DNA of 64,000 bases from Podaxis mareebaensis (taxonomy: Eukaryota; Basidiomycota; Agaricomycetes; Agaricales; Agaricaceae), in contig JAEUWP010000503.1 of assembly GCA_018524725.1 (NCBI GenBank), forward strand, positions 1 through 64,000. The letters are read 5' to 3'. How positions within the stretch are numbered: position 1 is the stretch's first letter; each line of letters opens with the position of its first letter. A model generated the notes under the pieces. The model did no database searches and was not told the origin of the DNA. It was given only the letters and a program-made list of their open reading frames with translations. The position numbers were made by a program, and so were the translations under genes. Shown here in pieces: positions 12,601-25,208 of this stretch.

Positions 12601-14318
12601 ATGGACAATGTAGAGTTGATGCAGAAGATAGAACAGCTCAAAGTTGGCATTGAGCGATTACGGCAGGTGAATGTGAGTGATTTCTCGATTGCGAGGCGAG
12701 CATAGCGGCTGAGGCGCTTTAGTCCCTCAATGGTGCGTGTAGGTTTAGATGCGGCCAGGCCGAAGTCTGATCAGTACCTCATATTCAAAAGCTGCAAGTG
12801 TCACAATCATGGTTGGTAGTCCCCTTGGCTGTTCGAGAGTAAGGAAAAATAATGATACATGGCACCTAGGCTTTCGACTGGTTGTTGACATTCAACCTGG
12901 AATTTTCTCTTATCTGGAAAGCCGACTGGAACGTTGCAAAGGTCTTGTATCTCCTAGCACGATACTTGCCGTTCATCGATACATCCCTTGTGATGTACCG
13001 TAAGTTTTTCTCCCTGAATTGTATTGTTCAGGCTGGATTGTAACGGACACGGATATAGATCAACTTGGGTTCGCCCTTTCAAAAGCAGAATGCCAAAGGG
13101 TCTTCGAAGCCACTGCATGTAAGAGATGCGTTCTAGGATTTCATGAACGTAGATATTGATTTTCGGCAGTTATGTTTGGTGTCGGTATGGCTGTCGTAGA
13201 ATGTAGGCTCCTCTGTTTCTTCTGCTTCCCATCAACCATGACCGACTTCTCCACTTCTAGTGGTTCTCACACTCAGGACGTGGGCTGTTTGGGGTAAAAG
13301 TAAACGATTCACATGGGTTCTTTTCTCAATGTTCGCCGCGGTGTGGTCAACCATTATAATCATCCTAGGATTCTACATAAAGTCCCTAACTCGTACGTAT
13401 CTCGTGTTTCCCTGGCACAGAGGAATGTTGATGTCTGCCTTATAATCTGCCTTAGATGAAGCATCCCCCGTTCCGCAACTGATAGGGTGTCTTATAAAAG
13501 TCTCGAGTCCGATTCTGTCGGCAGGTTTCATTGTGTTGATGGTCTATGACGCTGGTATGACCTCTTTCTTCGTCCTCTCTTATGGATGATGCTCATAATC
13601 CTGATGTCAAGGACTGTTGATACTGATGATGATTCGAGGCGTGGCAGCTTGTAAGCTTATCTTGTCTTGCTGCGTTGATTGGAATAAACTCAGGCGTGGC
13701 TCTTCGTGATACAAGTCAGATCCGGGGGAGATTCGCACTTGATGCGAGTTGTCTATAGTGATGGTGAGCGCGGATCTGAGACCACGTTTCTACGTCCCAT
13801 GACTGAGTCGCAAATTCCATAGGTATCATATATTATATCTACGTCTTCGGTATGTTGTGGCAAGTACCTAAACAAGTTTCTGGTGCTTAAAATACTATCA
13901 CCAGGTCTTTCGCTACTCAATGTCCTGGTTATCACGAAACTTCCGGTGTGTTCCAACTAGCATATATCGCCTTTTTCCGGAGCCTTATTGACCTACTTTC
14001 ACAGAGTGATTATGAGACCCTTCTCCTGATGTACGCAATATTTATTCTTGCAGATCTCTGGGGCCCTTATAATCCTGCACTCTATCTAGGTTAGAGCGCG
14101 TAGTGCATTCTGTGTTAGCTTGCAGAGTGGTGCTACACATACGTCAACAAGCCTCGACAGACCCAGCGATTTCTAGGGGACGTTTCCCTACAAACCATTC
14201 GAGTTATTCCTTGGAAATGAGTCGATGGGATGCCTCTGTGACGAAGGAGCATGGGTATGTTGCTACCAATGACCGCTGCAGTACCCACTCTCATGTTTTA
14301 TGTTTTACAGGGAAGTAA
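12601..14318 (+). CDS. DUF6533 family integral membrane protein, paralogue A (multi-exon)
   Basis: Multi-exon gene of the basidiomycete DUF6533 family, of unknown biochemical function; several hydrophobic segments suggest a polytopic membrane protein. Exon 1 reads MDNVELMQKIEQ...RQVN. Next come the KAASVTIMV exon and the DUF6533 core AFDWLLTFNLEFSLIWKADW at about 12891-13002. Later short exons carry MFGVGMAVVE, VLTLRTWAVWGKSKRF (13258-13310), SPVPQLIGC, LMMIRGVA, LMRVVYSDG, IIYYIYVFGM and ERVVHSVLACRVVLHIRQQ. The last exon ends at TAA 14316-14318. All exons could be joined in frame by GT..AG introns, so the gene looks intact; small exon borders are tentative. Copies B, C, D and E share the same exon order. 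Confidence 0.75.
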
Positions 14319-14520
14319 GCACGACAGTTCCTTGGTAGACGCTAGGTTTATAGGTTCCCATCCAGCTTGTATATATGTATTGTGCCTGTGAGATAAAATT
14401 AAGGACACTCGGTTGGAAGATTCGGCGCGGACGCATGCTTGTTGACGATTTTGTGATTAAGCCTTCACCATGTCCCACATATTGCAAATACGCGCCAGGG
14501 AAATAATCCAAGCTGTCGAG
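14087..14520 (+). repeat. 3' end of DUF6533 gene A, duplicated at 18235-18655
   Basis: The last exon and about 200 bp of 3' flank (from TCTAGGTTAGAGCGCGTAGT through GACGATTTTGTGATTA) recur with modest divergence at 18235-18655. This shows that the relic at 18 kb derives in part from this paralogue. Confidence 0.8.
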
Positions 14521-15642
14521 CTTCCATCTTAAGTGAGTGGGAAACCTGGATGGGAGGTCTTCCGGAGTCAGGAATCAATGAACTAGAAGTTTGAAGCCAC
14601 GACCACTTAGGGGGCTTTGAAATCTGAGGTGACACCTTCTAGGACCCAATAATCTAAACAGCAGCAGGGAAGTGAGGAGCGCCCAATGCAAAAGCCCCTA
14701 TGATCATCAAGACCCTCGATCCGAGGAAGCAACACGGGTCATGTTGGTACGTCGACTAGGAACAACACTTCTCTAGCCGAGATTTACATTCCCGTTATAC
14801 CTGCTCACACGAAACCCCGCTGATTGCTTGTACAATGACTTATTTATTATCAGATGGTGCACTTAACAGGCGTACTAGACCAGGTATGTCTAATAGCATG
14901 GTTCAACTTTCAGGCGGGGCGGTGATGGGTAAACATCGCGGAGTGTTTATAGATGTATAGAGATAGATTCTGAAGTGCAATACCACCGTGAATAAGCAAG
15001 AGGATCAAGCCACGTGCATTCAATTGGTGGGTGCGGCAGTCGGTTTTACCCGTTAATCCCCATACCATTCCGCGAAACCCATCCTACTCCTGTCGTCACG
15101 TTCCAAGTTCAGTAGTCAACCAGCAGAAGCAAAAGTCCTGTGGGGATTTGAGTCATGTGCCTGAGGGTCTGTTGGCAATGGACGCTATCGACAAAACGAA
15201 GCGCGACGGGTCGGAATGGTGACGGGCCGTGTACAATGTACGGCAAGCCGAATTGCATCCAGTCGGGGTGGTCGATTATACTCAGCATTGCGAATGACCA
15301 AAGTTTCTCCGTGCCGTAGGTACCGCAAACTGTTCGCAGTTGAGCTAGGCGGTCCTGGGGATCAGCTCGTACCAGACGGTTCCTCACAAAAGCCTCAATT
15401 GGTTGCTCATCTGCCATGAAACGGGGCAAGGCTGTGTCTAAAATATGTTTCAAACGGTCTTATACGTATAGCTGGAGTGCTAGCGGTATTGATCGAGTCC
15501 TGAAGCAGATGTGTCGAAACTGGATTCTTCCCGAAAGAGGAAAAAATGATTTCTACATAAAGGACTAACGGTTTTCTCCCTTCGCGCCTATTCATCACAT
15601 TCTTGCCATTGTCCTCGTCTAAACCCATTGTATTTGTGAAGG
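14319..15642. other. Intergenic, no gene recognised
   Basis: 1.3 kb between DUF6533 genes A and B. The first 200 bp belong to the repeat shared with 18.2-18.7 kb. A 114-codon open stretch on the minus strand (15109-15453) has no family features and is not supported. Confidence 0.5.
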
Positions 15643-17244
15643 ATGGCAAGCATAGGCCTACTAAAGCTACTTGAACCACTTGCCATTGGCATAGGGAGGA
15701 CTCGGCAGGTTAACGTGAGTTGCGCGCTCTTTTCTCTACATTGTGCATGTAGACTGAAGGAGATTGAAGTATTGCAATAGTATGGTCTTCCCTTGAGACG
15801 AGATTAAATGACTCAGAAACAGGAAAAGTTGCCAGTATTACAATAATGGTGCGTATTCTGTTCTTTGGCCCTCAGTTCTGTGACGCTGGGCATTGGGGCT
15901 CAATGGCTGGGATTAAACAGCTCTTGGACTGGCTCTTGATCCTTGACATGGAGGTTTCCCTAGTCTGGAAATCACATTGGAATGCGACAAAATCTTTGTA
16001 CTTCATGGTACGGTATCTATCTTTCATCGACGCTTCGGTCATGATGTATCGTGAGTTCACTACTTTTTCAACAATATTTCTACATCATGAAATGACTGAC
16101 CGCCGAAGACCAATTCGGTTATGCCCTTCCGCGCTCAGTGTGTGAAGCCACATACGTATATGCATCCTGTCAGTCGATCGTGAATCTCTCCCCTACAAAC
16201 CGTAATTGACTTCCCTACTTACATAACAGTTGCATTTGTTATGGGCGTTGGTCTCTCGGAACGTGCGTTTTGGTCCTGCTACTTGCCCTAATGCTGCAGC
16301 TGACTTTGAGACAATGTCCACTCTATGGACAAAAACTTGCAGTTATCCTTACTCTCAGGACATGGCTGTCTGGGAAAGAAATAGAAAATTATCCTATTGC
16401 CTTTTTACACTTTTTGCTGCAACATGGATGACTGAGTTAGTGGTGGTAGGAGTTTATCTGACTGATACGACCCGTAAGTGTGTTTCAAATGATTGCAATA
16501 TAGCTGGACTGAATTGTTGCTGATTGGGCACCGCTAGATGAGGCTTCTCCTGTGCCTCAGTTACTCGGATGTATAGTACTGGGCGGCAGCTCGAGGTTAT
16601 CGGTCGAATACATATTGTTGATGGCGTATGACTTGGGTAAGTCCACAATTTCTTCCCCCAATCGTTTTTGCGATGGTCGTGTCTGGACAGGTATAATGGC
16701 CTTGATGATTATCCGGGGCATTTCGACTTGTAAGCCAATTTCTCTGTTGCATTGGGGAGCTAAATGCGGATTACATGTGTGCATTGGATATTCAGAAGAG
16801 GACGAGATTCCCCCCTAATGCGAGTCGTCTACAGAGATGGTAAGCACCTCCACAAATTTCGAACGTCGCGCAACGACTTGGACCTGAAGCCGCTTCTTTC
16901 AGGTATTATATACTATATCTATTTGTTCGGTACGGGAATCCACTCCAGTGCAAGACTTTCCGTAACTTTCCTCAGGTCTCGTCTTCTTGAATGTCATCAT
17001 AATTCTCAAGCTTCCGGTAAGTCGTGTCATCATCCCCTTCTATCCTATTGACCCGGAAGTCACCTATCATTCTACACAGAGTGGTTATGTCAATCTGCTG
17101 ATAATGTATGAAAGATTCGAATACTCACGTCCGCTTTGCTTATGCACTACCTGCAGGATGGAACGGGTGATTCACTCAGTACTGGCCTGTCGGGTTGTGC
17201 TGCACATAAGACAGCAATTATTGGAGGAACCAGTTCTAATATAA
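15643..17244 (+). CDS. DUF6533 family integral membrane protein, paralogue B (multi-exon)
   Basis: Same architecture as paralogue A. Exon 1 starts MASIGLLKLLEPLAIG and ends RQVN before a GTGAGT donor. The core exon reads LDWLLILDMEVSLVWKSHW (about 15921-16049), followed by the DQFGYALP exon, FVMGVGLSER, VILTLRTWAVWERNRKL (about 16343-16470), SPVPQLLGC, IMALMIIRGIST, LMRVVYRDG, IIYYIYLF, GLVFLNVIIILKLP and a final exon with RMERVIHSVLACRVVLHIRQQ, ending at TAA 17242-17244. The C-terminal tail is short compared with A. No disabling change was seen. Function unknown; probably a multi-pass membrane protein. Confidence 0.75.
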
Positions 17245-18043
17245 CACATCCGAAATAAGTATTGCGCAGGCACAGCCGATGGTGATTGGCCTTATGATAA
17301 CGTAGCGAGTAGCCTGTGCATAATGATATAGTTGCAGAATCCTCGCTCAAAGGAGGTCCGCAGGAACTTAGCCAGAGTGGCCTCGTAGTCAACATGACTG
17401 AACGTTACTCCCATCACCACGTCATTCTAGAATTGCCAACATAACGAAATTGGCTTAGCGTTTCAGCGTCTTGTTGAGCTCCAGCCCATCCACTCCGGAT
17501 CTTGGAAATAGATTGTGATTGGCAGGTCCCTTATAGTAACTGTAAGATATGAGTGCTTTAAACTGGGTATGTTCTCACACACCTTTCCGCAGACTCGAAT
17601 TCTCGTCCCTTCGGGCAAGTCTCTCTGCCCATAGGTTGACAATGGTAATATGAGACCTCAGAGACGCATTTAGATCCCAGACGAAAGAAAAGAAATGCGG
17701 CGGTGAATACTCCATTTTACTCGTTGCTCACCGCAATCGCTCGTTAACGGGGGAACTCTCACCAAAGGGACCACAAAATTCTTGGCACTATGGATCAGGG
17801 CGAAACAAACCAGTGAGTTGCACACAATGCCGGACTCGTGGCGCCCAGCACTCTTGTGGTAGCTGCGATGATGGCCTCTCCTCGCACTGCTTCTTTGACA
17901 TCGTTTGGATAAGCCCCTGGACACAAGAAAAATATTATTTTTATCATCCTACCTTGACGACGATGAGCATACGATTTACGTTCCCCTTTCCTTCCTGACT
18001 CTCTAACTTCTCGTCCTCTTCACCTGCCCCTGCATAAAGCCAA
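17245..18043. other. Intergenic; conserved promoter block near its right end
   Basis: No gene recognised. Bases about 17835-18043 closely match 19440-19645, the region just upstream of DUF6533 gene C (shared GCTTCTTTGAC, CATACGATTTACGTT and CCTGCATAAAGC-type strings). This is a duplicated promoter and 5' leader in front of the relic. Confidence 0.6.
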
Positions 18044-18483
18044 ATGGGGGCGGCCGGTCCGTTGCAGCCGTTTGAAGGGCCCATGATTGCGGTTGAGCGG
18101 ACTGTACAGGGAGTCAATGAAAGAGCTCACAAACTAGCGTTATATTAAGCGTTAGATTGGCTATCGGCCTTCGAGTTGAAGGTGTCATTGATTTGGGAAG
18201 CGCGATGAAGCATATTCTAATCCCACCTTCTATCCAGGTTAGGGCGCGTGGTGCATTCCCTGTTAGCTTGCAGAGTGGTGCTGAACACACGACAGCAAGC
18301 CTCGGCAGACCCAGCGATTTCCATGGGGGGTTCTCTACAGATCATTCAAGTTATTCCCTGGAAATGAGTCGATGGGATGCCTCTGTGACAAGGGGGCATG
18401 GGTATATTTCTAGCAATGACCGCTGCAGTACCCACTCTCATGTTTTATATTACAGCGGAGTAAGTACGGCAGCTCCTTGGTAG
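18044..18483 (+). pseudogene. Internally deleted relic of a DUF6533 gene
   Basis: The 5' flank and first exon (MGAAGPLQPFEG.., the counterpart of MEAAGPLQLLRE in gene C) are kept. So is the beginning of the core exon at about 18150-18210, which matches 19915-19985 of gene C. The sequence then jumps at about 18230 straight into the last exon, matching gene A from 14087 on. All middle exons (DUF6533 remainder, LRTWAVWG region and others) are missing, and the remaining frame is scrambled. It is therefore a deletion or recombination product between paralogues, not a functional gene. Confidence 0.75.
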
Positions 18484-18655
18484 ATGCTAGTCTTATAGAT
18501 TCCTATTCGGCTTGTATGTACGTGCTGTGCTTTTGAGATAAAAGTGAGGACTCTGGCTCGGAGGATTCAACGCGGACACGCTCTCTCTGACGATTTTGTG
18601 ATTATGACCCACAAATTACAAATACAAAGTCACCGAGCTTCCATCAGGGCTATCA
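18235..18655 (+). repeat. Second copy of the DUF6533 gene A 3' region
   Basis: Counterpart of 14087-14520, including final exon and downstream flank (CCGCTGCAGTACCCACTCTCATG, then GACGATTTTGTGATTA). It differs by scattered substitutions and short indels. Confidence 0.8.
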
Positions 18656-19645
18656 GAATCAAGAATCAATGAACTGGCTGTTCTGATACATCCAGTACCA
18701 CTCAGAACCTCTTGCTACAATTTATACTAATGCATCCGCCATCTGGACCTGCTCATCTTCTTCGTCATCCCATCGAGCCTGATATCATCAGTATGATAGT
18801 CCGGGCAAGACCCTCTGCCGTTGAGTGCTTGCGATGTTACGACATTACTGATATATGCTTTCACTAGAAATGTGGCACGGCCATCGCACTGTTGCTCCCC
18901 TTGACTATGTTCGCTGTTTGGTTTCGTCAGGTTCACAAGCTGAGATTTCTCAATTAAGGAAGTTTTGTACTGATTTCGAAGTCCGGAAATGTTTCGTTTG
19001 ACCTTTTTTCGTGGAATGGGCATTAAGGGACAGTGGAAGAACTTATTTGAATATTTTGTCTACGCTGTAAATTCTATTACGCAATAACCGCTCGTTGAAT
19101 TTCTGTGTTTTCCGAGGATCAGGAACTGTTCATCAAAAGGAGTCGATTGCACATAGCGTTACTCTTTCCGTCTTTTTTTGGCATTTGTCCAAAAGTTTCG
19201 AAGTTCAATCACCCCAAATGGACGTTTTTGAGCCAACGGCTCGTTATTTTTCTGAACACTATATATCACTCAAAAGCTTCTGATGAAGTCTACCGATTGA
19301 TATAGGTTCGTCATACATGAAACAATTCGGAGACATTCCCTGATTTTGCTCGTCCGCGACTGCGGTACAAACCATCTGCATCATGACCGAAGCTCAGCGC
19401 CGCTCAGGCCTCAGGGTCGTACCAATTTGATCCTGCCGAGCTCGTGGCGCCCAAGTTGTGGCTGGTGCGGTGATGGCTTCTTCTCCCAGTGCTTCTTTGA
19501 CGCCGTTTGGGTAAATCGTTGGACACGAGAAAAAAATAAGTATTTTTATCCTGCCTGGCGACGATGAACATACGATTTACGTTTCCCTTCCTTCCCGGTT
19601 TTCTGACCTCCCGCGTCCTCTTCACCCGCCCCTGCAAAAAGCTAA
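18656..19645. other. Intergenic; promoter region of DUF6533 gene C
   Basis: No gene recognised. The last 200 bp are the promoter/leader block also found before the relic at 18044. A minus-strand open stretch of 98 codons at 18727-19023 lacks recognisable features. Confidence 0.5.
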
Positions 19646-21407
19646 ATGGAAGCGGCTGGGCCATTGCAGCTGCTTCGGGAGCTCACGATTGCTGTTGAGC
19701 GGACCAGACAGGTTAATGTACGCTGATGAGATTCTTTCATATTGGACCTATGACTGATGGGCCGACAGTATTGCAATGGTGCGCATTGCTTCCGTATCCG
19801 ATTCTAGAATATGTCTTTGATGGATTGTATTTTGAATGAAAAGTCGCCAGCGTGACGATCATGGTGGGCATCTAGCCTTTGCATCAAATGAAAGAGCTCA
19901 TAAACTTGTGTTCTGTTAGGCGTTGGATTGGCTATTGACCTTCGAGTTGGAGGTGTCATTGATTTGGAAAGCGCGATGGAACACGACGAAAATCTTGTAC
20001 TTCCTCGCGAGATATTTGCCCTTCATCGATACGTCTATCGTAATGTATCGTAAGTTTGCTCTCTTCGCGTTTAGTCCTTCGTTCCAGCTGAGCTTCATAG
20101 ATCAATTCGGTTTCGCGCTTCCGTTTTCTGTATGTAAAGCAACATATGAAATTGCGGCTTGTAAGTCGATCTACACACACGCTCTAATGTATATAATTGT
20201 AACCCTAGCTGACGTTTTCGACTTCACAGGGATGTTCATCACTGGCATGGCCTGCGCAGAGCGTATGTATTATTTGTTCCCTGCTGCTTCACTCAGGCTT
20301 TTCTCAACCACCACTGGCAAATGCACGCTAGTCATTCTCACTCTTAGGACGTGGGCCGTCTGGGAAAAGGATAGGCGCTTGACATACGGTCTGCCCGTCC
20401 TGTTCGGAACAGTGTGGACAACGGGATTTGTCGTCATGGAATTCTACCTGAGGGGTGCAAGACGTGCGCGTTCCCATCCTCTTTTTACCTAGTGTTTCTT
20501 CTCAACCTGATCGAACTATGCAGACACGGCGTCTCCCGTCCCTCAACTCTTTGGGTGCATCGTGCGAGACGCAAACGCGATTTTGTCAGCGTGTTACATT
20601 CTATTGATGGGATATGACGCATGTACGTCTTTTGTTTCTCGTCCTTTAGTTTCTCTCGAACTTCCTTCTTCTTCCCCACGATTGCATAATTTCTGTCCAT
20701 TTCTCCCCGCTATTTTCCCTCCCCCAATTCAAACCCGCTTCAACATTAATTCCGATTCTGATGACACATCCAGGTATCCTCTTCCTCATGATCATACGTG
20801 GCGTATCAGCCTGTAAGCGATTGTACGAGTGCTCTGTTGTTGGCCAGAAAACTGACACCTTGGGAACAAATAGTCAGATCCGGTGGAGATTCACAGTTTA
20901 TGCGGGTTGTTTATAGTGATGGTAAATATTTTTTCAGACTTCTGGTCGCCATGGCTCGGATTTGCGGCTTTGGAGCTAACTTGGCTTCGGCTTTTCGTAG
21001 GCATTATCTATTATATCTATTTATTCGGTATGTTGTCGGAGAGAAAGGGCAGTTAAGGTGGCAATTACTGACGAGCTGATAGGCCTTTCGTTATTGAACA
21101 CGATTATTATTCTCAAGCTTCCAGTAAGTCGAGGGTTGTCAGATCACTTTTCACTTGATATTTACTCGTTCGGTTCAGGGCGACTACGTTAATTTGTTGG
21201 TGATGTATGTCTTGATTCCTTCTATCTGCTTTAACGTTCTGACGTAAGGCCTATAGGATGGAGCGGGTCGTTCACTCTGTCCTGGCTTGCAGAGTGATTC
21301 TCCACATTCGGCAACAAGGGCGGATCCAGCAATGGGCGAGACAAGAAGCACTCTTTGGGGAGACTTCTCGGAATCAGATCCTCCCTCTCCGGGATGTAGT
21401 ATATTAG
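19646..21407 (+). CDS. DUF6533 family integral membrane protein, paralogue C (multi-exon)
   Basis: Starts MEAAGPLQLLRELTIAVERT and continues RQVN before GTACGC. The core exon is ALDWLLTFELEVSLIWKARW (about 19918-20049). Then come DQFGFALPFSVCKATYE, a short MFITGMACAE exon, VILTLRTWAVWEKDRRL (about 20332-20460), a divergent loop exon, ILFLMIIRGVSA, VRSGGDSQFMRVVYSDG (about 20877-20922), IIYYIYLF, LSLLNTIIILKLP, GDYVNLLVMY and a last exon MERVVHSVLACRVILHIRQQ with a polar tail ending at TAG 21405-21407. It converges on SEC63, whose stop lies 116 bp further right. No frameshift was needed to thread the exons. Molecular function unknown. Confidence 0.75.
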
Positions 21408-21523
21408 AATACGCGGAATGGACAAAATTATTTATGCATAGCACGAAAAAATACGGTAAAAAGTGTGTTATTTCGAGCAACCCAAGGCATACCATATACA
21501 GAACACAATCCGCGCTACAGACT

Positions 21524-23981
21524 CTAATCGCTATCACTGTCGCTACTGCTATCATCATCACCCTGATCATCATCTGTGCTACTCTCATCGTCATCTTCCT
21601 CCTGTTCGACCCGTTTTTTCACCTTTCCGCCGCGCATGGCCGCCATCTGGCCGGCAAGTGTATCCTCATCGGGGTCTGAGATTTCATCGTCATCAGGTTG
21701 TTCGACCGTTGCCGGCTCCTCAATTTTCAGCTATAACCACGAGAGCGGGCGTCAGCACTCGATTCCAATTTGATTTGAGGGAACAAGATACGTACGATGA
21801 TGTCCTTAGTAACCTCCTCCCCAACAAATGTATCTGACACCAAGTAGACCTTCCATGTAAACATGCCGGTGTTCTGAGGAGCCTGGAATTGGATCTTGTA
21901 CGATCGGTAGTCCCGTTCATGTTTGGCATCAGGATTCGCGTAAGGCACGTCGGTGACTTTGAAAGGTGGTACGACGACGCGATTGAGCTTGTCATCAGCA
22001 AGGACGACCCACCATGATGGCTTGCGTTCCTGTATACATCGAGACATGAGTACAAGGAACCATTGTGGATGAAGGCGACATACGCCAGGCCAATAAGGGG
22101 CGTGTGCAACAGTGGCAACATCCTGCTCGTTCTCGAACTCCTCCATTTCGTTCCGTGAGATCAAGAATTTCTCGTCCATCTCATCGTTGTACTTAACCGC
22201 CTTCTTTGTCTCGTCCACATTGAGGTCTCTACGCTGAACTTTCTTGCCAGGTGGGTTGAGACGGAGCTTCACGACAAGGAAGACAATCGATGAAGGTGTC
22301 ACAACGCGTTCGCCGATGACTATATGCAGACGTTTTCAATTTCGCGGCGCGGAGCGTACTAAAATACGGAACGCACCCTTGAAAGTAGCATCGACAATCT
22401 CAATAGCGCCCCATTTTTCCAAAGCCTTCTTAACGTCACCAACACGCTCGTCCTTCTTGGACTCAAGTGCATCAGCAAAATCAGTCAAGTTTTTGGTATT
22501 GGCGAAAGCCTCGACGTCAGTCTTTGAAATGGAAGGGAGTTGAGCTAAGCGAAGGCGTTCGTTTTCGATAGGTGGCAGAGCTTGGGCAAGATATGCGTGT
22601 AGGCGCATGATTGCGAGTGTTGGAAGAAGCCAGTTGCGAGAGATAGAGACGTTGAGAAGAGCACTGAGGAGGACGGGAAGCTGGAGGAGGATATCGGTTT
22701 GCTCTGTGCGCGCGATATCGTCAATATATGCTCAGAGAGTACGAGAATCGCCGAATCACTCACCTTTTTGTAACTTGGCATCCGAGATTTCAATCCTCAA
22801 AAGGTGCGCGTAGATCAGAACAAGAGCTCTTCGGCGCTTCACATGTAACTTGCCATCCACATCCTTGGCAATCTTCCTGACCTCACTCCATTTCGCACCA
22901 GCCCTCTTCTCAATCTCGCTTTCGAGCCTATCAATCCCCACGTCCGACTTCCTAACCCCAGCATCTGACAATTCAAACTGATACGCCTTGCCAAGCGTAC
23001 CAACAACTTCCTCCATCCCGCTCTCCTCCTTCAGTCCCTTAAAGAACGCTGCAGCAGACTTGGCATGCACACCATCCTTCGTCTTTTGTCTATTACCAAA
23101 CCACCACTTGCCGACGAGTGCGGGTAGTGCACCACCGAAGAGGAGACCGTAAAAGCCGAGCACCCAAACATTGTTATGTGACTCGACAATCCATTTGGGG
23201 AGAGCAATGCCCATAGACATTTCCTGTCGCCCGTCGGGGTTACCATAGAGTTCCCAATTTTTGCGAATGGTCTCGTCTGTAAGAGCTTTGTAGGCTTTTG
23301 TGATTTGGACGAAGCGATCTTGGATGGCTTCGACCGTTTCATTGATTGTCGGTCTCACTTTGTCGGGGTGACTGGTTACGGCAGCGGTAAGTACAAAATT
23401 TGATAGAAAGGATGGGGTGGACATACTATATGCGGGAGAGTTTCTTGTAGTGTGACTTGATCTCTTTCTCAGACGCACTCTAAGAAGCTTTCATTAACTG
23501 CTGGTATAATATATAATATACGATCAATGACTCACAGCACTGATTCCGAGAATCTCAAAGGGATTATACACCTTGTTTTCTATCGTCGCACCAGCAACCT
23601 TGTAACAGAGGAATGCAAATAGTGACCATCCGGCGATCAAAAAGTATGTCCTGCAGCGCATATAAGCATCTTCTATGTAAATCAAAGGCAGAATTGACTC
23701 AACACACCTCTTGCTAAGGTTGGGTGCAAATAACGATCCCTTCTCCCTCTTTGCAATCTTCGCACGTTGCTCGTGGCAAGGTTTACATTGACATCCGTTC
23801 CCCATTTGTTCTATAACCTCAAAGAAATCAACAAAGGGGAGAAGAATATAGAAGGCTAGGACGCACTCGGAGGTTTCTTGCTAACTGAAGACAATGTCAT
23901 GGGCGTCAGCACCAAAGCAAGTATTGTGATCAGAAAATAGGCGGCCATGCTGCCGCCTTCATCGTAATGGTAATTTGCCAT
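21524..23981 (-). CDS. SEC63: Sec63, ER translocon J-domain protein (9 exons, 665 aa)
   Basis: Subunit of the Sec62/Sec63 complex; it recruits the Hsp70 BiP to the Sec61 channel for post-translational import into the ER. Exons (right to left): 23981-23867, 23810-23708, 23650-23536, 23479-23427, 23371-22764, 22703-22377, 22319-22084, 22029-21796, 21730-21524. They sum to 1998 nt in frame. The N-terminus MANYHYDEGGSMAAYF with a membrane segment, the second segment FLIAGWSLFAFLCYKVA (about 76-92), a luminal J domain with HPD at 130-132, a third hydrophobic segment (FYGLLFGGALPALVG), the Sec63/Brl domain and a strongly acidic Asp/Ser-rich tail are all as in fungal Sec63. Length matches yeast (663 aa). 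Introns have standard borders. Confidence 0.96.
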
Positions 23982-25208
23982 GGCCGGCGAGGATTCGGGA
24001 GCCTAAGTCAGGCTTTAGTGGATGTGGAGGTGAAGAGAGAAGGTGGCGGTTGTCGACGTGTAAGTGCGCTGGCGAAACATCCAATATGCTAACCCGTGAC
24101 TGCTTGTCACATGTGTCATGAGCGCTAGTGTGCGCCTAGCTTTATTTCGGAGAATTCCAGATCGCTTCGGCGCTACTCGACTGGGCGTTTTTATGGCAGA
24201 TTGTGGAGAATGACTTCGGCTCCACTCATGAAAATTCTTAGGACAATGACACTCATGTTCGCCTCGTGTTCACTCGGCAACTTGATAAATCGATTAAATC
24301 AATCGCAACGAGGCCCAAACATCACAAAAACACAACAGGTTCGTCCTTGAATAGGCCCAAGGCTTTTGCCGACTCATAGGGTGTCAAGCATTGGGGTCAC
24401 TGAACATCAGAGGAACAGAACGTAGTTAGGACCGAAGTCTTCGATGATCCTCTCTCATCTCAAACCTCGCCGAGCTTCACTTTGCTTCGCGGAATCTCTG
24501 AGCACATGAGCTCCAGGAAGACACTCAGGACACCCGGCAGCAATCGCAACTCGTCCATCTTCCCTGAACTGACATGAGTCTGTGTACGACAACTTCCGGC
24601 TGGAATCCATCTCGACGGGCCGCAACTTCTTCTCTGATCTGACCCATTTGACCACTTGATTATCGCAACATTGCCCTAGCCAGTGGCCCGTGGAATACTT
24701 GCCAACCTAACTAGGTTAGTACTAATCAAATCCTCCACTTCATTAGCGAACGGTAATCTCATGGTACATAGGACATCCAAAACTAGTGATCCACGAGCCA
24801 CGAGTTCCTTGCCGCATTCCGTTACTTACATCAGACTTCCAGCCCATTATCAAGCCGAATGTTTCCTCTGGGAAGTGTAATGAATTTGGGCCCCGTGATT
24901 ACTTGATGGAGAAATCTCCCTACCCGCTTTACTGCATCGTGGATTCTAGATTGGTCACCAGTATTATGTCGATCAGTTTCCCTACAGTGACACTTAAGTG
25001 GTACGTGCGTACAATGTGTGTCAATGGGAATGTCATGATTCCATAGCAAGATGCTGTAGATTGCGATAAGATCTATACGAACCTTGACACAACGTCCAAG
25101 TCGCCGGGCACGGTGAATTAAAACGGATGAAAAGGAAAGGGATATAAGCCAGTTGGTTTTCTTTCCCTTCGTAATCCAGTCACTAGTCTTCCGTCCTTTC
25201 CAAAAGCA
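23982..25208. other. Intergenic between divergent SEC63 and the NAD(P)-binding gene
   Basis: 1.2 kb that must hold both promoters. No RNA gene, repeat or convincing coding frame was seen. Short open frames around 24455-25046 lack family features. Confidence 0.5.

Noticed and set aside
15109..15453. Minus-strand open frame of 114 codons between DUF6533 genes A and B
   Set aside because: No recognisable domain, no homologue among neighbours and no splice context; length is compatible with chance.
23982..25208. Possible small genes between SEC63 and the NAD(P)-binding gene
   Set aside because: Only short frames without motifs or supporting structure; treated as a shared promoter region.
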